Assembly: GCA_964449445.1 (NCBI GenBank)
Contig: CAYUZT010000006.1
Span: forward strand, 29,029 to 93,028
DNA length: 64,000 nucleotides
DNA from: JABFSS01 sp964449445
Lineage (GTDB): Bacteria > Patescibacteriota > Gracilibacteria > Peribacterales > Peribacteraceae
Reading direction: 5' to 3'
The notes beneath the pieces were generated by a model, which was given only the letters and a program-made list of their open reading frames with translations, searched no databases and was not told the DNA's origin. Of this stretch, positions 56,798-64,000 are shown in pieces. Both the position numbers and the translations under genes were made by a program. The number at the start of each line of letters is the position of its first letter. Within the stretch, counting starts at the first letter, position 1.

Positions 56798-59641
56798 CTA
56801 CCGCCTTTTCTTCTTCAAAGCTTTCGGCTTCGCCCTTGCCACCGTCTTTTTCACCGGAGCTTTCGCCGCTGCCTTTTTGACCCCCACCGGCTTCGACGTG
56901 AACTTGGGTGCTGCAGCTGTCTGTCCTGAGCGGAGTCGAAGGGTCGGCTTCGATTCTTCTTTCTTCTGCGCGACTTTCACCGGAGCAGTTGCCACGGCGG
57001 TCGCGGCTCCCGAAAGCGCCGCTTTCTTGGCCGCGCGCTTGGCCGCGCGTTTGACCGCCTGCGTTGCATCTTCGATCGCTTCCACTTCCTCCGCGCGCTC
57101 TTCCACCGCCGCCTGGGCAATCGCCTCCTCCGTTTCTTTATCTTCCAGAATCACGCTCATCGTCGCGACCTTGTCGGAGCTCCCGAGCCGCATGACGATC
57201 ACGCCCTGCGTCGCTCGGCCGCGGGAGGGAATATCGCTCAGTTTCATGCGGATCATCTGGCCCTGCTTACTGATACAGAGCAGATCGCCGTCTTCTCCCT
57301 CGGTGAGCACGTGCCCGCCGACGATGTCTCCTGTTTTCGGCGTCAGCTGGGCGGCTTTGACGCCCGTGCCTCCCCTCCCCTGCAGGCGGTACTCTTCCAC
57401 TGCCGTCATCTTGCCGAGTCCGTTCTGCATCACAACGAGGAGTTGTGACTTTTTGGGATCGGTGATCAGTGCTGCTTCCACCACTTCGTCGCCGGGAGCG
57501 AGCAGGATGCCGCGGACGCCCGCTGCAGCTCTACCCATCGACCGGACGTCGTCTTCTTTGAAGCGGATCGACTTGCCCTTCTTTGTGAGAATGTAGACTT
57601 CGTCCTTGCCGCTCGTCGCGATCACCCATTTAAGGTCGTCACCGGGCGGGAGTTTTTGCGCGATGAGACCGGAGCGGCGAATGTTATCGAATTCGGTCAG
57701 GTCGGTGCGCTTCACCGTACCCTTCATCGTCGTCATGAAGAGGTGCTTCTTATCTTTCAGATCTGCTTTGAGAATTGCCGTGATGCGTTCGTCAGGCTGG
57801 AGCTGCAAGAGGTTCACGATAGCCTGGCCCTTGGCGACACGACCGGCTTGCGGCACTTCGTACACAGGCAATTTGAAGACACGTCCGGTATTGGTGAAGA
57901 ACAGCATGTCATCGTGATTCATCACGTGCACCATGGAGAGCACTTCGTCGTCGTCCTTGGTTGTCATGCCCTTGATGCCCTTGCCGCCGCGGTGCTGGGA
58001 ACGGAACTGTATCGGCGACAGGCGCTTCACGTAGCCCCCGAGCGTCAGCGTGACGATCATCGGGGCATTGGGGATCGTATCCTTGGCACTGAACTCGCCG
58101 ACGGCATGCGAGACGATCGCCGTGCGCCGTCCATCCCCAAAAGTCGCTTTGATCTGCGTCAATTCGCCTTTAATGAGCAAATCCATTTTCTTCTGACTTG
58201 CGAGCAGCGCCTCACACTCGGCAATGAAGTCTCGCTTCTCCTTGAGTTCATCTTCGATTTTCTTGCGTTCGAGACCGGCCAGCGTCTGGAGGCGCATTTG
58301 GAGAATCGCATCGGACTGGAGCTCTGAGAGCTTGAACTGGTCAATGAGGTTATCCTTGGCAATCTCCTTCGTCTCACTCTTCTTGATCACTTTAATCACT
58401 TCGTCGATGTGATCGAGCGCTTTTTTGAGTCCTTCGAGAATATGTGCGCGTTCCTTGGCGCGATCGCGATCAAATGTGATGCGACGCCGTACCACAACTC
58501 GTCGATGAGCGACGAACAGTTGGAGCAATTCCTGCACGTTCATGAGCCGCGGCTGCAGTCCATCGGCGAGCGCGATCATGTTGTACCCGAAGCTCGTCTG
58601 CAGATCGGTGTGCTTAAAGAGCTGGTTTAAGATCTTCTGCGGATATGCATCCTTCTTGAGCTCGATGATGATGCGGATGCCGTCGCGGTCGCTTTCATCA
58701 CGAATATCACTGATCCCCACGATGACTTTGTCGTTTACGAGTTGCGCCATCTTCTCGATCATCGTGCTCTTGTTGACCTGGTACGGAATCTCACTGATGC
58801 GGATGTGGTAGCGGCCTTCTTTGACCTCTTCGATTTCCGCCTTGCCACGGATAATCACGGACCCGCGGCCCGTCAGATACGCCTGACGAATTGCCTCCTT
58901 ATTGTAGACAATGCCAGCAGTGGGAAAATCGGGCCCCTGGATGAACTGCAGAAGGTCTTCTACCGTGGCGTCTTCGTTATCGATCAAATGCAGGGTTGCA
59001 TCGATGATCTCTTCCAAATTGTGCGGCGGGATGTTCGTCGCCATACCGACGGCGATGCCGACGGTGCCGTTGAGCAGGAGGTTTGGGATCTTGCTGGGGA
59101 GGACCGTGGGTTCGGTGCGGGATGCATCGTAGTTTTCGGCAAAATCCACCGTGTCCTTTTCGATGTCAGAGAGAATTTCGTCGGTAATTTTGCCCATGCG
59201 CGCTTCCGTATAACGCATGGCAGCGGCACCGTCGCCGTCGATGGAACCGAAGTTTCCCTGTCCATCGATGAGCACGTAGCGCATGGAAAACGGCTGCGCC
59301 ATACGTACCATCGCCTCGTACACGGGGCTATCGCCGTGCGGGTGATATTTACCAAGAACGTCACCAACCACGAGTGCGGATTTGCGGTACTTGGCAGACG
59401 ACCGCAGACCGAGTCCGTGCATGGCAAACAGGATGCGACGGTGAACGGGCTTGAGTCCATCGCGCGCATCGGGAAGCGCGCGCGCAACGATCACACTCAT
59501 CGCGTAGCTCAAGTAGCTCTCCTCCATCTCCGCAACGATCGGCCGGGGAGCGATTTTCCCAATGGTCCCGAGCTCATCGGTTGCCTCGGGCTTCTTGGGC
59601 TTTTGGTCTGCAGGCTGCGGTGGATCCTTCTTGTCGGGCAT
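56798..59641 (-). CDS. gyrA: DNA gyrase subunit A
   Basis: The 947-residue protein is GyrA. The breakage-reunion domain includes ARALPDARDGLKPVHRRIL (53-71), the 80s loop GKYHPHGDSPVYEAMVRM and the catalytic Tyr144 in AAMRYTEAR. The C-terminal DNA-wrapping beta-pinwheel carries the GyrA-box-like QHRGGKG. After about residue 840 comes an extra about 100-residue Ala/Lys/Pro-rich tail that looks histone-H1-like and could bind DNA. Within this tail the peptide TLRLRSGQT is encoded by an in-frame REP-like element. gyrB is not in the window. Confidence 0.96.
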   Translation of the reverse strand: MPDKKDPPQPADQKPKKPEATDELGTIGKIAPRPIVAEMEESYLSYAMSVIVARALPDARDGLKPVHRRILFAMHGLGLRSSAKYRKSALVVGDVLGKYHPHGDSPVYEAMVRMAQPFSMRYVLIDGQGNFGSIDGDGAAAMRYTEARMGKITDEILSDIEKDTVDFAENYDASRTEPTVLPSKIPNLLLNGTVGIAVGMATNIPPHNLEEIIDATLHLIDNEDATVEDLLQFIQGPDFPTAGIVYNKEAIRQAYLTGRGSVIIRGKAEIEEVKEGRYHIRISEIPYQVNKSTMIEKMAQLVNDKVIVGISDIRDESDRDGIRIIIELKKDAYPQKILNQLFKHTDLQTSFGYNMIALADGLQPRLMNVQELLQLFVAHRRVVVRRRITFDRDRAKERAHILEGLKKALDHIDEVIKVIKKSETKEIAKDNLIDQFKLSELQSDAILQMRLQTLAGLERKKIEDELKEKRDFIAECEALLASQKKMDLLIKGELTQIKATFGDGRRTAIVSHAVGEFSAKDTIPNAPMIVTLTLGGYVKRLSPIQFRSQHRGGKGIKGMTTKDDDEVLSMVHVMNHDDMLFFTNTGRVFKLPVYEVPQAGRVAKGQAIVNLLQLQPDERITAILKADLKDKKHLFMTTMKGTVKRTDLTEFDNIRRSGLIAQKLPPGDDLKWVIATSGKDEVYILTKKGKSIRFKEDDVRSMGRAAAGVRGILLAPGDEVVEAALITDPKKSQLLVVMQNGLGKMTAVEEYRLQGRGGTGVKAAQLTPKTGDIVGGHVLTEGEDGDLLCISKQGQMIRMKLSDIPSRGRATQGVIVMRLGSSDKVATMSVILEDKETEEAIAQAAVEERAEEVEAIEDATQAVKRAAKRAAKKAALSGAATAVATAPVKVAQKKEESKPTLRLRSGQTAAAPKFTSKPVGVKKAAAKAPVKKTVARAKPKALKKKRR
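56921..56944. repeat. REP-like element (class C) inside the gyrA tail
   Basis: TGTCCTGAGCGGAGTCGAAG, a relative of the elements at 30769 and 35238, is read in frame on the minus strand as part of the low-complexity GyrA tail (TLRLRSGQT). Confidence 0.75.
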
Positions 59642-59775
59642 AAGAAAACCGATTCATCGGCGGAAAGATGATAGGGCGACAAAGGGACCAAAGCAACCGA
59701 CGGGGCCGCGCAAAACGGGTATACTTTCGCCTCTTCGGTCCCCTCGGTACCCTCGCAGACACAGGTCCCCTTTCC

Positions 59776-60447
59776 ATGCTCTCAATAATTTCCACCCCCA
59801 TCGGGAATCTCGGTGACATCACCCTGCGTGCAATCGAAACGCTCAAGAAATGCGATGCGATTGTCTGCGAGGACACACGCGTCACGGGAAACCTCCTCAA
59901 GCAACTGAATATCGAAAAGAAGGAACTCATCAGTTTTCACGGAAACAGTGACCAAGGGAAAATCGACTTCATTCTGCGAAAACTGAAGGAAGGAGCGCAT
60001 CTTGCGCTCGTCACCGATGCCGGGACGCCGGGGATTTCTGATCCGGGATTCGCCATCGTGAGCAGGGCATCCGCATCGGGCATCCGGATCGAGGTCGTTC
60101 CTGGGCCCTCCGCGTTCCTGGCAGCCCTGAGCGGATCCGGCCTCCCCATCAATCAATTCATCTACCTGGGATTCCTGCCACTGAAGAAAGGGAGGAAGAC
60201 ATTGATCGAGTCATTCAAGGAAGAAGAAAGAACAATTGTGTTCTACGAGTCCGTGCACAGGATTGAGAAGACGTTGATGGAGGTAGCGCAGGCGCTGAAA
60301 GATCAGCCGGAACGACCCATCGTGATCGCGCGCGAACTCACGAAGATGCACGAGGAATTCGTGCGGACGACGGTCGGTGCATTGCCAACAACGTCATCGA
60401 CGATCACCAAAAAGGGGGAATTTGTTGTTGTTGTGGGACCATTGTAA
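59776..60447 (+). CDS. rsmI: 16S rRNA 2'-O-ribose C1402 methyltransferase
   Basis: The 223-residue enzyme methylates the 2'-OH of C1402 in 16S rRNA. It shows LSIISTPIGNLGDITLRA (2-19), CEDTRVTGNLL, VTDAGTPGISDPG (79-91) and VPGPSAFLAALSGSGLP, all typical of the tetrapyrrole-methylase-fold RsmI family. It is somewhat shorter than the about 280-residue standard because the C-terminal helical domain is missing. ATG 59776 gives the family start; the upstream extension has no similarity. Confidence 0.93.
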   Translation: MLSIISTPIGNLGDITLRAIETLKKCDAIVCEDTRVTGNLLKQLNIEKKELISFHGNSDQGKIDFILRKLKEGAHLALVTDAGTPGISDPGFAIVSRASASGIRIEVVPGPSAFLAALSGSGLPINQFIYLGFLPLKKGRKTLIESFKEEERTIVFYESVHRIEKTLMEVAQALKDQPERPIVIARELTKMHEEFVRTTVGALPTTSSTITKKGEFVVVVGPL

Positions 60448-60451
60448 AAAA

Positions 60452-60490
60452 ACGTCCTTGGACTCTTCGGAATCCTCGGAATCTTCGGAT
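60452..60490. repeat. Tandem CTCGGAATC/CTTCGGAATC words
   Basis: Units TTGGACTC, TTCGGAATC, CTCGGAATC and TTCGGATTC follow the rsmI stop, in the gap to the convergent peptidase gene. Confidence 0.55.
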
Positions 60491-60498
60491 TCCTTTCG

Positions 60499-61791
60499 TT
60501 ATGGCAACACCGACCGTGGATCCACGTGCCCCCCGTTCTCGATCATTTCGAAGTGCAAATGCGGTCCCGTTGTCATCGGTCCCGCGCCTTCGGTGCCCGG
60601 AGCACCACCACTGAGACCAATCGTCTGCCCGGCAATGACGGTATCCCCTGCACGGACGGTGACGGAGGAAAGGTGACCGTAGACCGTCGCGTATCCTCCG
60701 CGATGGCCGATGAGAACGTACGTGTATCCCGTCGCGCCGCCCATCCTCACCATGAAGACAATGCCATCGGATGCGGACGTGATAGTGGTGCCGAACGGCA
60801 CGACGATATCGATGCCTTTGTGCGGCAGCCCGAAGTATCGCTCGTAGCGGGCATCCTGGAAGCCGGCGGAAATGGGACCCGAGGCGGGCCAGAGGAATTG
60901 TCCTTTGCCGATGGTCGTGCGCTGACGGAACCGGTCCGGGCGGTCTTCCATCAATCCCTTCTGCACCAGCTCGCGCTCGGCTTTCGCGCGCAGGCGCCCG
61001 TCGATGCGCGCAAGCTCGCTCTGAAGGCTCAGAATATCTGCTTCCACCTGGGCAGCGTCGCGTTTGATCTGCTCCATCTGCTCGGCGCTCGCTTGCAGGT
61101 TCCTCTGCGCGCGATCGAGCATGGTGAGTACCTGATTGTATTTCTGCCGGAGCGTCGCATGTTCTTCGCGGAGTGCCGCGAGTTGGACGCCAAGAGGTCC
61201 TGCTGCCGCATGGAGTTGCTCGCGCTTGAACGTATCGGATTCATGCGCGATCAGCAGGCGTTCCAAAATCTGCTCGCGTGCCTGTGCAAGTGCATGATCG
61301 CGCAGATCGGCATCGATGGATTCGCCCAGAGAAAATCCCAGAATCCTGCGCAGAACCCAGGCGCTGTGTACGGGTCCCGATGCTCCGGTCAGCTGACGCA
61401 CGTGCGCGTAGCGGAGAAAAGCGGCGAACGTTTCCTGTTCACGACTGTACGAGCGCAGTGTGATCTGCTCGCTGAGGAGCAGCGCATCCTGTTTGTTCCC
61501 AATGGTGCGGATCTCCGCAAGCATTGCGGCGATTTTCAAGCGCACTGCGCGTTTCTGCCGGCCCAGTTCCTGCAGACGCTTGAACCCCTCGCGGAGGTCA
61601 TTCTCGCTTTCCGTTTCAATCGCGCCGAGTGTCGCACTCTGCCGCGCTGTGTCCTTTGCCTGCTCCAGCGCGTCATCCAGCTGAACGTGCATGGAAGAAA
61701 TCAGTGTACCAAGCAGCATTGCCCCCGCCCCCAGCGTGACGAGCGGAAGCAACAGTGCCGTGAGCAGCAGGATGCGGTTTCGGTGTTTCAT
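60499..61791 (-). CDS. M23 murein peptidase, EnvC-like
   Basis: The 430-residue protein has an N-terminal signal or anchor helix (about 7-32, ILLLTALLLPLVTLGAGAMLLG), a long coiled-coil region (about 35-290) and a C-terminal LytM/M23 domain. Zinc and active-site motifs are HKGIDIVVPFG (about 327-337), TVYGHLS and GPHLHFE (about 410-416), all intact, so the peptidase itself looks active. It should cleave peptidoglycan cross-links during division or growth. A TACAAT box lies 11 nt before the ATG. Confidence 0.92.
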   Translation of the reverse strand: MKHRNRILLLTALLLPLVTLGAGAMLLGTLISSMHVQLDDALEQAKDTARQSATLGAIETESENDLREGFKRLQELGRQKRAVRLKIAAMLAEIRTIGNKQDALLLSEQITLRSYSREQETFAAFLRYAHVRQLTGASGPVHSAWVLRRILGFSLGESIDADLRDHALAQAREQILERLLIAHESDTFKREQLHAAAGPLGVQLAALREEHATLRQKYNQVLTMLDRAQRNLQASAEQMEQIKRDAAQVEADILSLQSELARIDGRLRAKAERELVQKGLMEDRPDRFRQRTTIGKGQFLWPASGPISAGFQDARYERYFGLPHKGIDIVVPFGTTITSASDGIVFMVRMGGATGYTYVLIGHRGGYATVYGHLSSVTVRAGDTVIAGQTIGLSGGAPGTEGAGPMTTGPHLHFEMIENGGHVDPRSVLP

Positions 61792-61889
61792 GTTTTCCCC
61801 TCATTGTAGCAGAAAAACGATCGTTTCGGAAGATCTCGCAGAAGCAAAAAGGAGTCGGGAGAAAGTAGAAATCACGTTGCCGAAGCTGC

Positions 61890-61895
61890 TACACT
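61890..61895 (+). promoter_or_regulatory. -10-like box TACACT, 6 nt before ruvA
   Basis: TACACT ends 6 nt before the ATG at 61902; there is no Shine-Dalgarno sequence in the gap. This is the same leaderless geometry as in the CRP genes, here for a housekeeping gene. Confidence 0.5.
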
Positions 61896-61901
61896 CCGTT
61901 C

Positions 61902-62480
61902 ATGCTCGCTCACCTGAGAGGAACAGTGCACAAAATGGACCCCGGAGAGGTCACGGTGGACGTTACCGGAGTGGGATACAGGGTGAGTGTCCCGCTCGAT
62001 GTGTGGGATGAACTCAAAGAGGCGGAGCCGCGGATGCTCTGGGTTTCATCGTACATCCGCGAGGATCGGTTCGATCTCTACGGTTTCAGTGACCGTGACG
62101 GACAGATCCTATTCGAAGAGCTGATAAAGCTTTCGGGCGTGGGGCCGAAGTTGGGTCTGGAACTGTGCGCCGTACCGCGCGGGTTACTGAAGCAGGCGAT
62201 GGAAGAACAGAGCGTCACACTGCTCACGTCGATCAAAGGCATCGGCAAGAAAACCGCGGAAAAGCTGCTCCTGGAACTGCGTTCGCTCGCCGAACGCAAG
62301 CCGCAGATCTTCATCGTGAAAGGGGTGACCGCATCGCGGGGGGAATATGATCAGGACGCCATCGCCGCACTCACCGCGCTCGGCTACGATTCTTCGACCG
62401 TCATCCATGCGTTGAAGGATCTCCCGCCCACTGTGAAGACGACGGAGGAGCGAGTGGCTGCTGCCTTGCGTTCGCTGTAA
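61902..62480 (+). CDS. ruvA: Holliday junction DNA helicase subunit RuvA
   Basis: The 192-residue protein binds four-way junctions and loads RuvB. It shows MLAHLRGTVHKMDPGEVTVDVTGVGYRV at the start (OB fold), the two helix-hairpin-helix motifs LSGVGPKLGLEL (about 75-86) and IKGIGKKTAEKLLLEL (about 108-123) and a C-terminal UBA-like domain with DAIAALTALGYDSSTVIHAL. The length is normal. ruvB is not adjacent; pgi follows. Confidence 0.95.
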   Translation: MLAHLRGTVHKMDPGEVTVDVTGVGYRVSVPLDVWDELKEAEPRMLWVSSYIREDRFDLYGFSDRDGQILFEELIKLSGVGPKLGLELCAVPRGLLKQAMEEQSVTLLTSIKGIGKKTAEKLLLELRSLAERKPQIFIVKGVTASRGEYDQDAIAALTALGYDSSTVIHALKDLPPTVKTTEERVAAALRSL

Positions 62481-62487
62481 AGTTGCG

Positions 62488-62504
62488 GCCAGAAAGGCCG
62501 CTCT
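62488..62504 (+). terminator. Short hairpin after ruvA
   Basis: GCGGCC-AGAAA-GGCCGC is followed by TCTT, a few bases after the ruvA stop. It is a possible weak terminator. Confidence 0.5.
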
Positions 62505-62540
62505 TCATTTCCTCTTTTCCTCAGTTTCCTCTCGAGCCGC

Positions 62541-63824
62541 ATGCTCACTCTCGACATCTCCTCCGCCCTCGCCAAAGCCATCACGCCGTCCATGGGTATT
62601 CCGGATGCCGATATGTCGGCACTCAGGACCTCGATGAAAAAGTACGTCGAGGACTGGTTGAAGGAACGCAGCCGCGGGGAGCACGCGTGGTCCATGGACC
62701 CGTACGACAAAAAGGCGCTGCAGCGCGTGAAGGAAGTGGCGATGTCGGCTAAGGGAAGAGGAATTCGCACGGTCCTCTGGGTCGGCATCGGCGGCTCAGG
62801 ACTCGGCCCAAAAGTGATCCAGGAAGTGTTCGAAGGTCCCGAGACGATGGAATTCATTGTGGTGGATACCATCGATCCCGCGGCGCTGCTCCAATTGCTC
62901 TCGATGGTCGAGTGGAAAACAACGCTGCTCGTGATCGCGAGCAAATCGGGAGACACGCTGGAACCCATGAGCGCTTTTTTCCTGCTGTGGGAACATCTCA
63001 ACACGCGCAGCAAGGTGCGGGCGCAGGATCACGTTGTCGCGATCACCGATCCCGAGAAGGGCACGCTTCACGATTTCTGTCTCCTCAACGATATCCCCAT
63101 GCTCCCGCTGCCTCCCGCAGTCGGCGGTCGCTACTCCATCTTCACGCCCATCGGACTTCTGGCGATTGCTCTCCTCGATGGAGACCTCAACGCGTTTGTC
63201 CGCGGCGCCAAGGAAATGGATACGCTCTGCCAGCACACATCGCTGAACGATAATCCCGCAGCGCTCCTCGCCGCCACGCAGTTTCTGCTCGATACGCGGC
63301 GCGGATACTCCGTGCGCGTGATCATGCCCTACAGCGTCCGCCTGCAATCGCTCGCGCGGTGGAACCAGCAGTTGATCGCGGAGAGCCTGGGGAAAACGGA
63401 AACCAGCAACCCCATTCCGCTCGCCGCCATCGGGACGCAGGACCAGCACTCGCTGCTGCAGCAGTGGATGGCGGGGCCTCGCGTCTGCTGGCACCTGTTC
63501 ATCCGGGAACTCGAAAAGCCGCGCTTAAACGTGCCGGAGAATATCGACGAGAGCTGGAAGTACATCGGCGGCAAAACCTTCGGACAATTGCTCGACGCGT
63601 GCTACGAAGGCACAGCCCGGGCACTGACGGGAGCCAAACGACCCCATGTGACTATTGCCCTCACTCGCCTGGATGCCGCACACCTGGGGCAGCTGCTCTA
63701 TCTGCTACTCGCAGAAGTCGTCTTCCTGGGAAAGCTCTACCGCATTGATCCCTACGGACAGCCGGCGGTGGAGGTGGGGAAGCAGATTACGAAGCAGTTG
63801 TTATCGCGCGGAAGATTGGAGTAG
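62541..63824 (+). CDS. pgi: Glucose-6-phosphate isomerase
   Basis: The 427-residue enzyme interconverts glucose-6-phosphate and fructose-6-phosphate. Signatures are VLWVGIGGSGLGPKVIQEVF (about 75-94), the sugar-phosphate segment VIASKSGDTLEPMSAF (about 133-148) and the late QDQHSLLQQWMAGP. It is shorter than the about 550-residue enterobacterial enzyme and fits the compact bacterial form. It could receive glucose units freed by the glucoamylase after phosphorylation. Confidence 0.93.
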   Translation: MLTLDISSALAKAITPSMGIPDADMSALRTSMKKYVEDWLKERSRGEHAWSMDPYDKKALQRVKEVAMSAKGRGIRTVLWVGIGGSGLGPKVIQEVFEGPETMEFIVVDTIDPAALLQLLSMVEWKTTLLVIASKSGDTLEPMSAFFLLWEHLNTRSKVRAQDHVVAITDPEKGTLHDFCLLNDIPMLPLPPAVGGRYSIFTPIGLLAIALLDGDLNAFVRGAKEMDTLCQHTSLNDNPAALLAATQFLLDTRRGYSVRVIMPYSVRLQSLARWNQQLIAESLGKTETSNPIPLAAIGTQDQHSLLQQWMAGPRVCWHLFIRELEKPRLNVPENIDESWKYIGGKTFGQLLDACYEGTARALTGAKRPHVTIALTRLDAAHLGQLLYLLLAEVVFLGKLYRIDPYGQPAVEVGKQITKQLLSRGRLE

Positions 63825-63840
63825 AACTTGTCATCCGTAC

Positions 63841-63881
63841 AGAAGCCAAAGATGCCAAAGATGGCAACGAAGCCAAAGAGA
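63841..63881. repeat. Tandem AAGCCAAAGATGCCAAAGAT words
   Basis: Four imperfect units of the GCCAAAGAT/GCCAAGGAT family follow the pgi stop, matching the tracts near 42.5, 43.9 and 44.0 kb. The remaining bases to the window end show no gene. Confidence 0.6.
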
Positions 63882-64000
63882 GGAAAGCAAGGAACGCTGG
63901 GAAGAAAATGTATGCGAAAGATATTTGTCGATTTCTTGCCGTTCCTGGCTTAATGGGAAATTTTGGGGGCTACTTTCCCCGTAAGAGCTCTTGAATGAGT

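Noticed and set aside
60526..61809. 427-codon open frame opposite the M23 peptidase
   Set aside because: Antisense shadow; the peptidase motifs on the minus strand are intact.
1..64000. Alternative genetic code with TGA as glycine
   Set aside because: Many genes end at TGA exactly at the family C-terminus, e.g. CRP4, CRP6, CRP9 and glyA, and no in-frame TGA interrupts a conserved domain.

Overview
The window looks like a chromosomal segment of a small-genome bacterium, most likely of the Candidate Phyla Radiation (CPR), possibly the Peregrinibacteria/Peribacteria. This is an inference from gene style: many short gene-specific hypotheticals, conjugation-type ATPases far from any conjugation operon, a compact one-carbon/glycolysis set, REP-like hairpins and very short leaders. 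No rRNA or other decisive marker is present. TGA is used as an ordinary stop, which argues against the TGA=Gly CPR groups.

Layout. 0-8.4 kb: tail of a GH57 amylase, a GH15 glucoamylase, secreted hypotheticals, a YgjP-like metallopeptidase, maf, trpS, an RluA-family pseudouridine synthase and a small winged-helix regulator. 8.5-35.1 kb: the main accessory region, with twelve tandem paralogs (called CRP1-CRP12 here; the name is local) of an approximately 555-residue, approximately 40-cysteine protein. They are interleaved with three TrmB-type regulators, a sodium:solute symporter, a DUF2000-like protein and a toxin-antitoxin pair. 35.3-40.7 kb: a VirD4/TraD-like ATPase, a bPH2-domain membrane protein, tRNA-Val(CAC), a ChbG/YdjC deacetylase and dcd. 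40.7-48.6 kb: a large helical hypothetical, a DM13-like lipoprotein, a DsbA-like thioredoxin, dnaX, 5-formyl-THF cyclo-ligase, glyA and dgkA. 48.6-50.8 kb: a foreign-looking island with an RTX-repeat protein carrying a Planctomycetes-like N-terminal motif, bounded by Rho-independent terminators. 50.8-64 kb: a second VirD4-like ATPase coupled to hrcA, a cytidine deaminase, rpmE, gyrA, rsmI, an M23 peptidase, ruvA and pgi.

The CRP array is the strongest candidate for an undescribed system. Each protein reads A-B-B'-A': an N-terminal zinc-ribbon-like module, two cysteine-repeat modules whose Cys spacings are mostly multiples of three, and a C-terminal module homologous to the first. The first four transcription units (CRP1; CRP2; symporter-CRP3; CRP4-CRP10) each begin opposite a divergently transcribed winged-helix or TrmB-type regulator, and three of the intergenic gaps hold clear inverted repeats. 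CRP4-CRP10 abut or overlap at start/stop codons. I infer a family of intracellular metal-binding or thiol-rich solenoid proteins under separate ligand control. The biochemical function cannot be read from the sequence.

Two genome-wide habits also stand out. A TATACT-like -10 box lies 6-9 nt before many start codons, which predicts leaderless mRNAs. REP-like hairpins are common; some sit in frame inside gyrA and dnaX, and three are followed by a second, differently spelled copy of the upstream gene's last codons.
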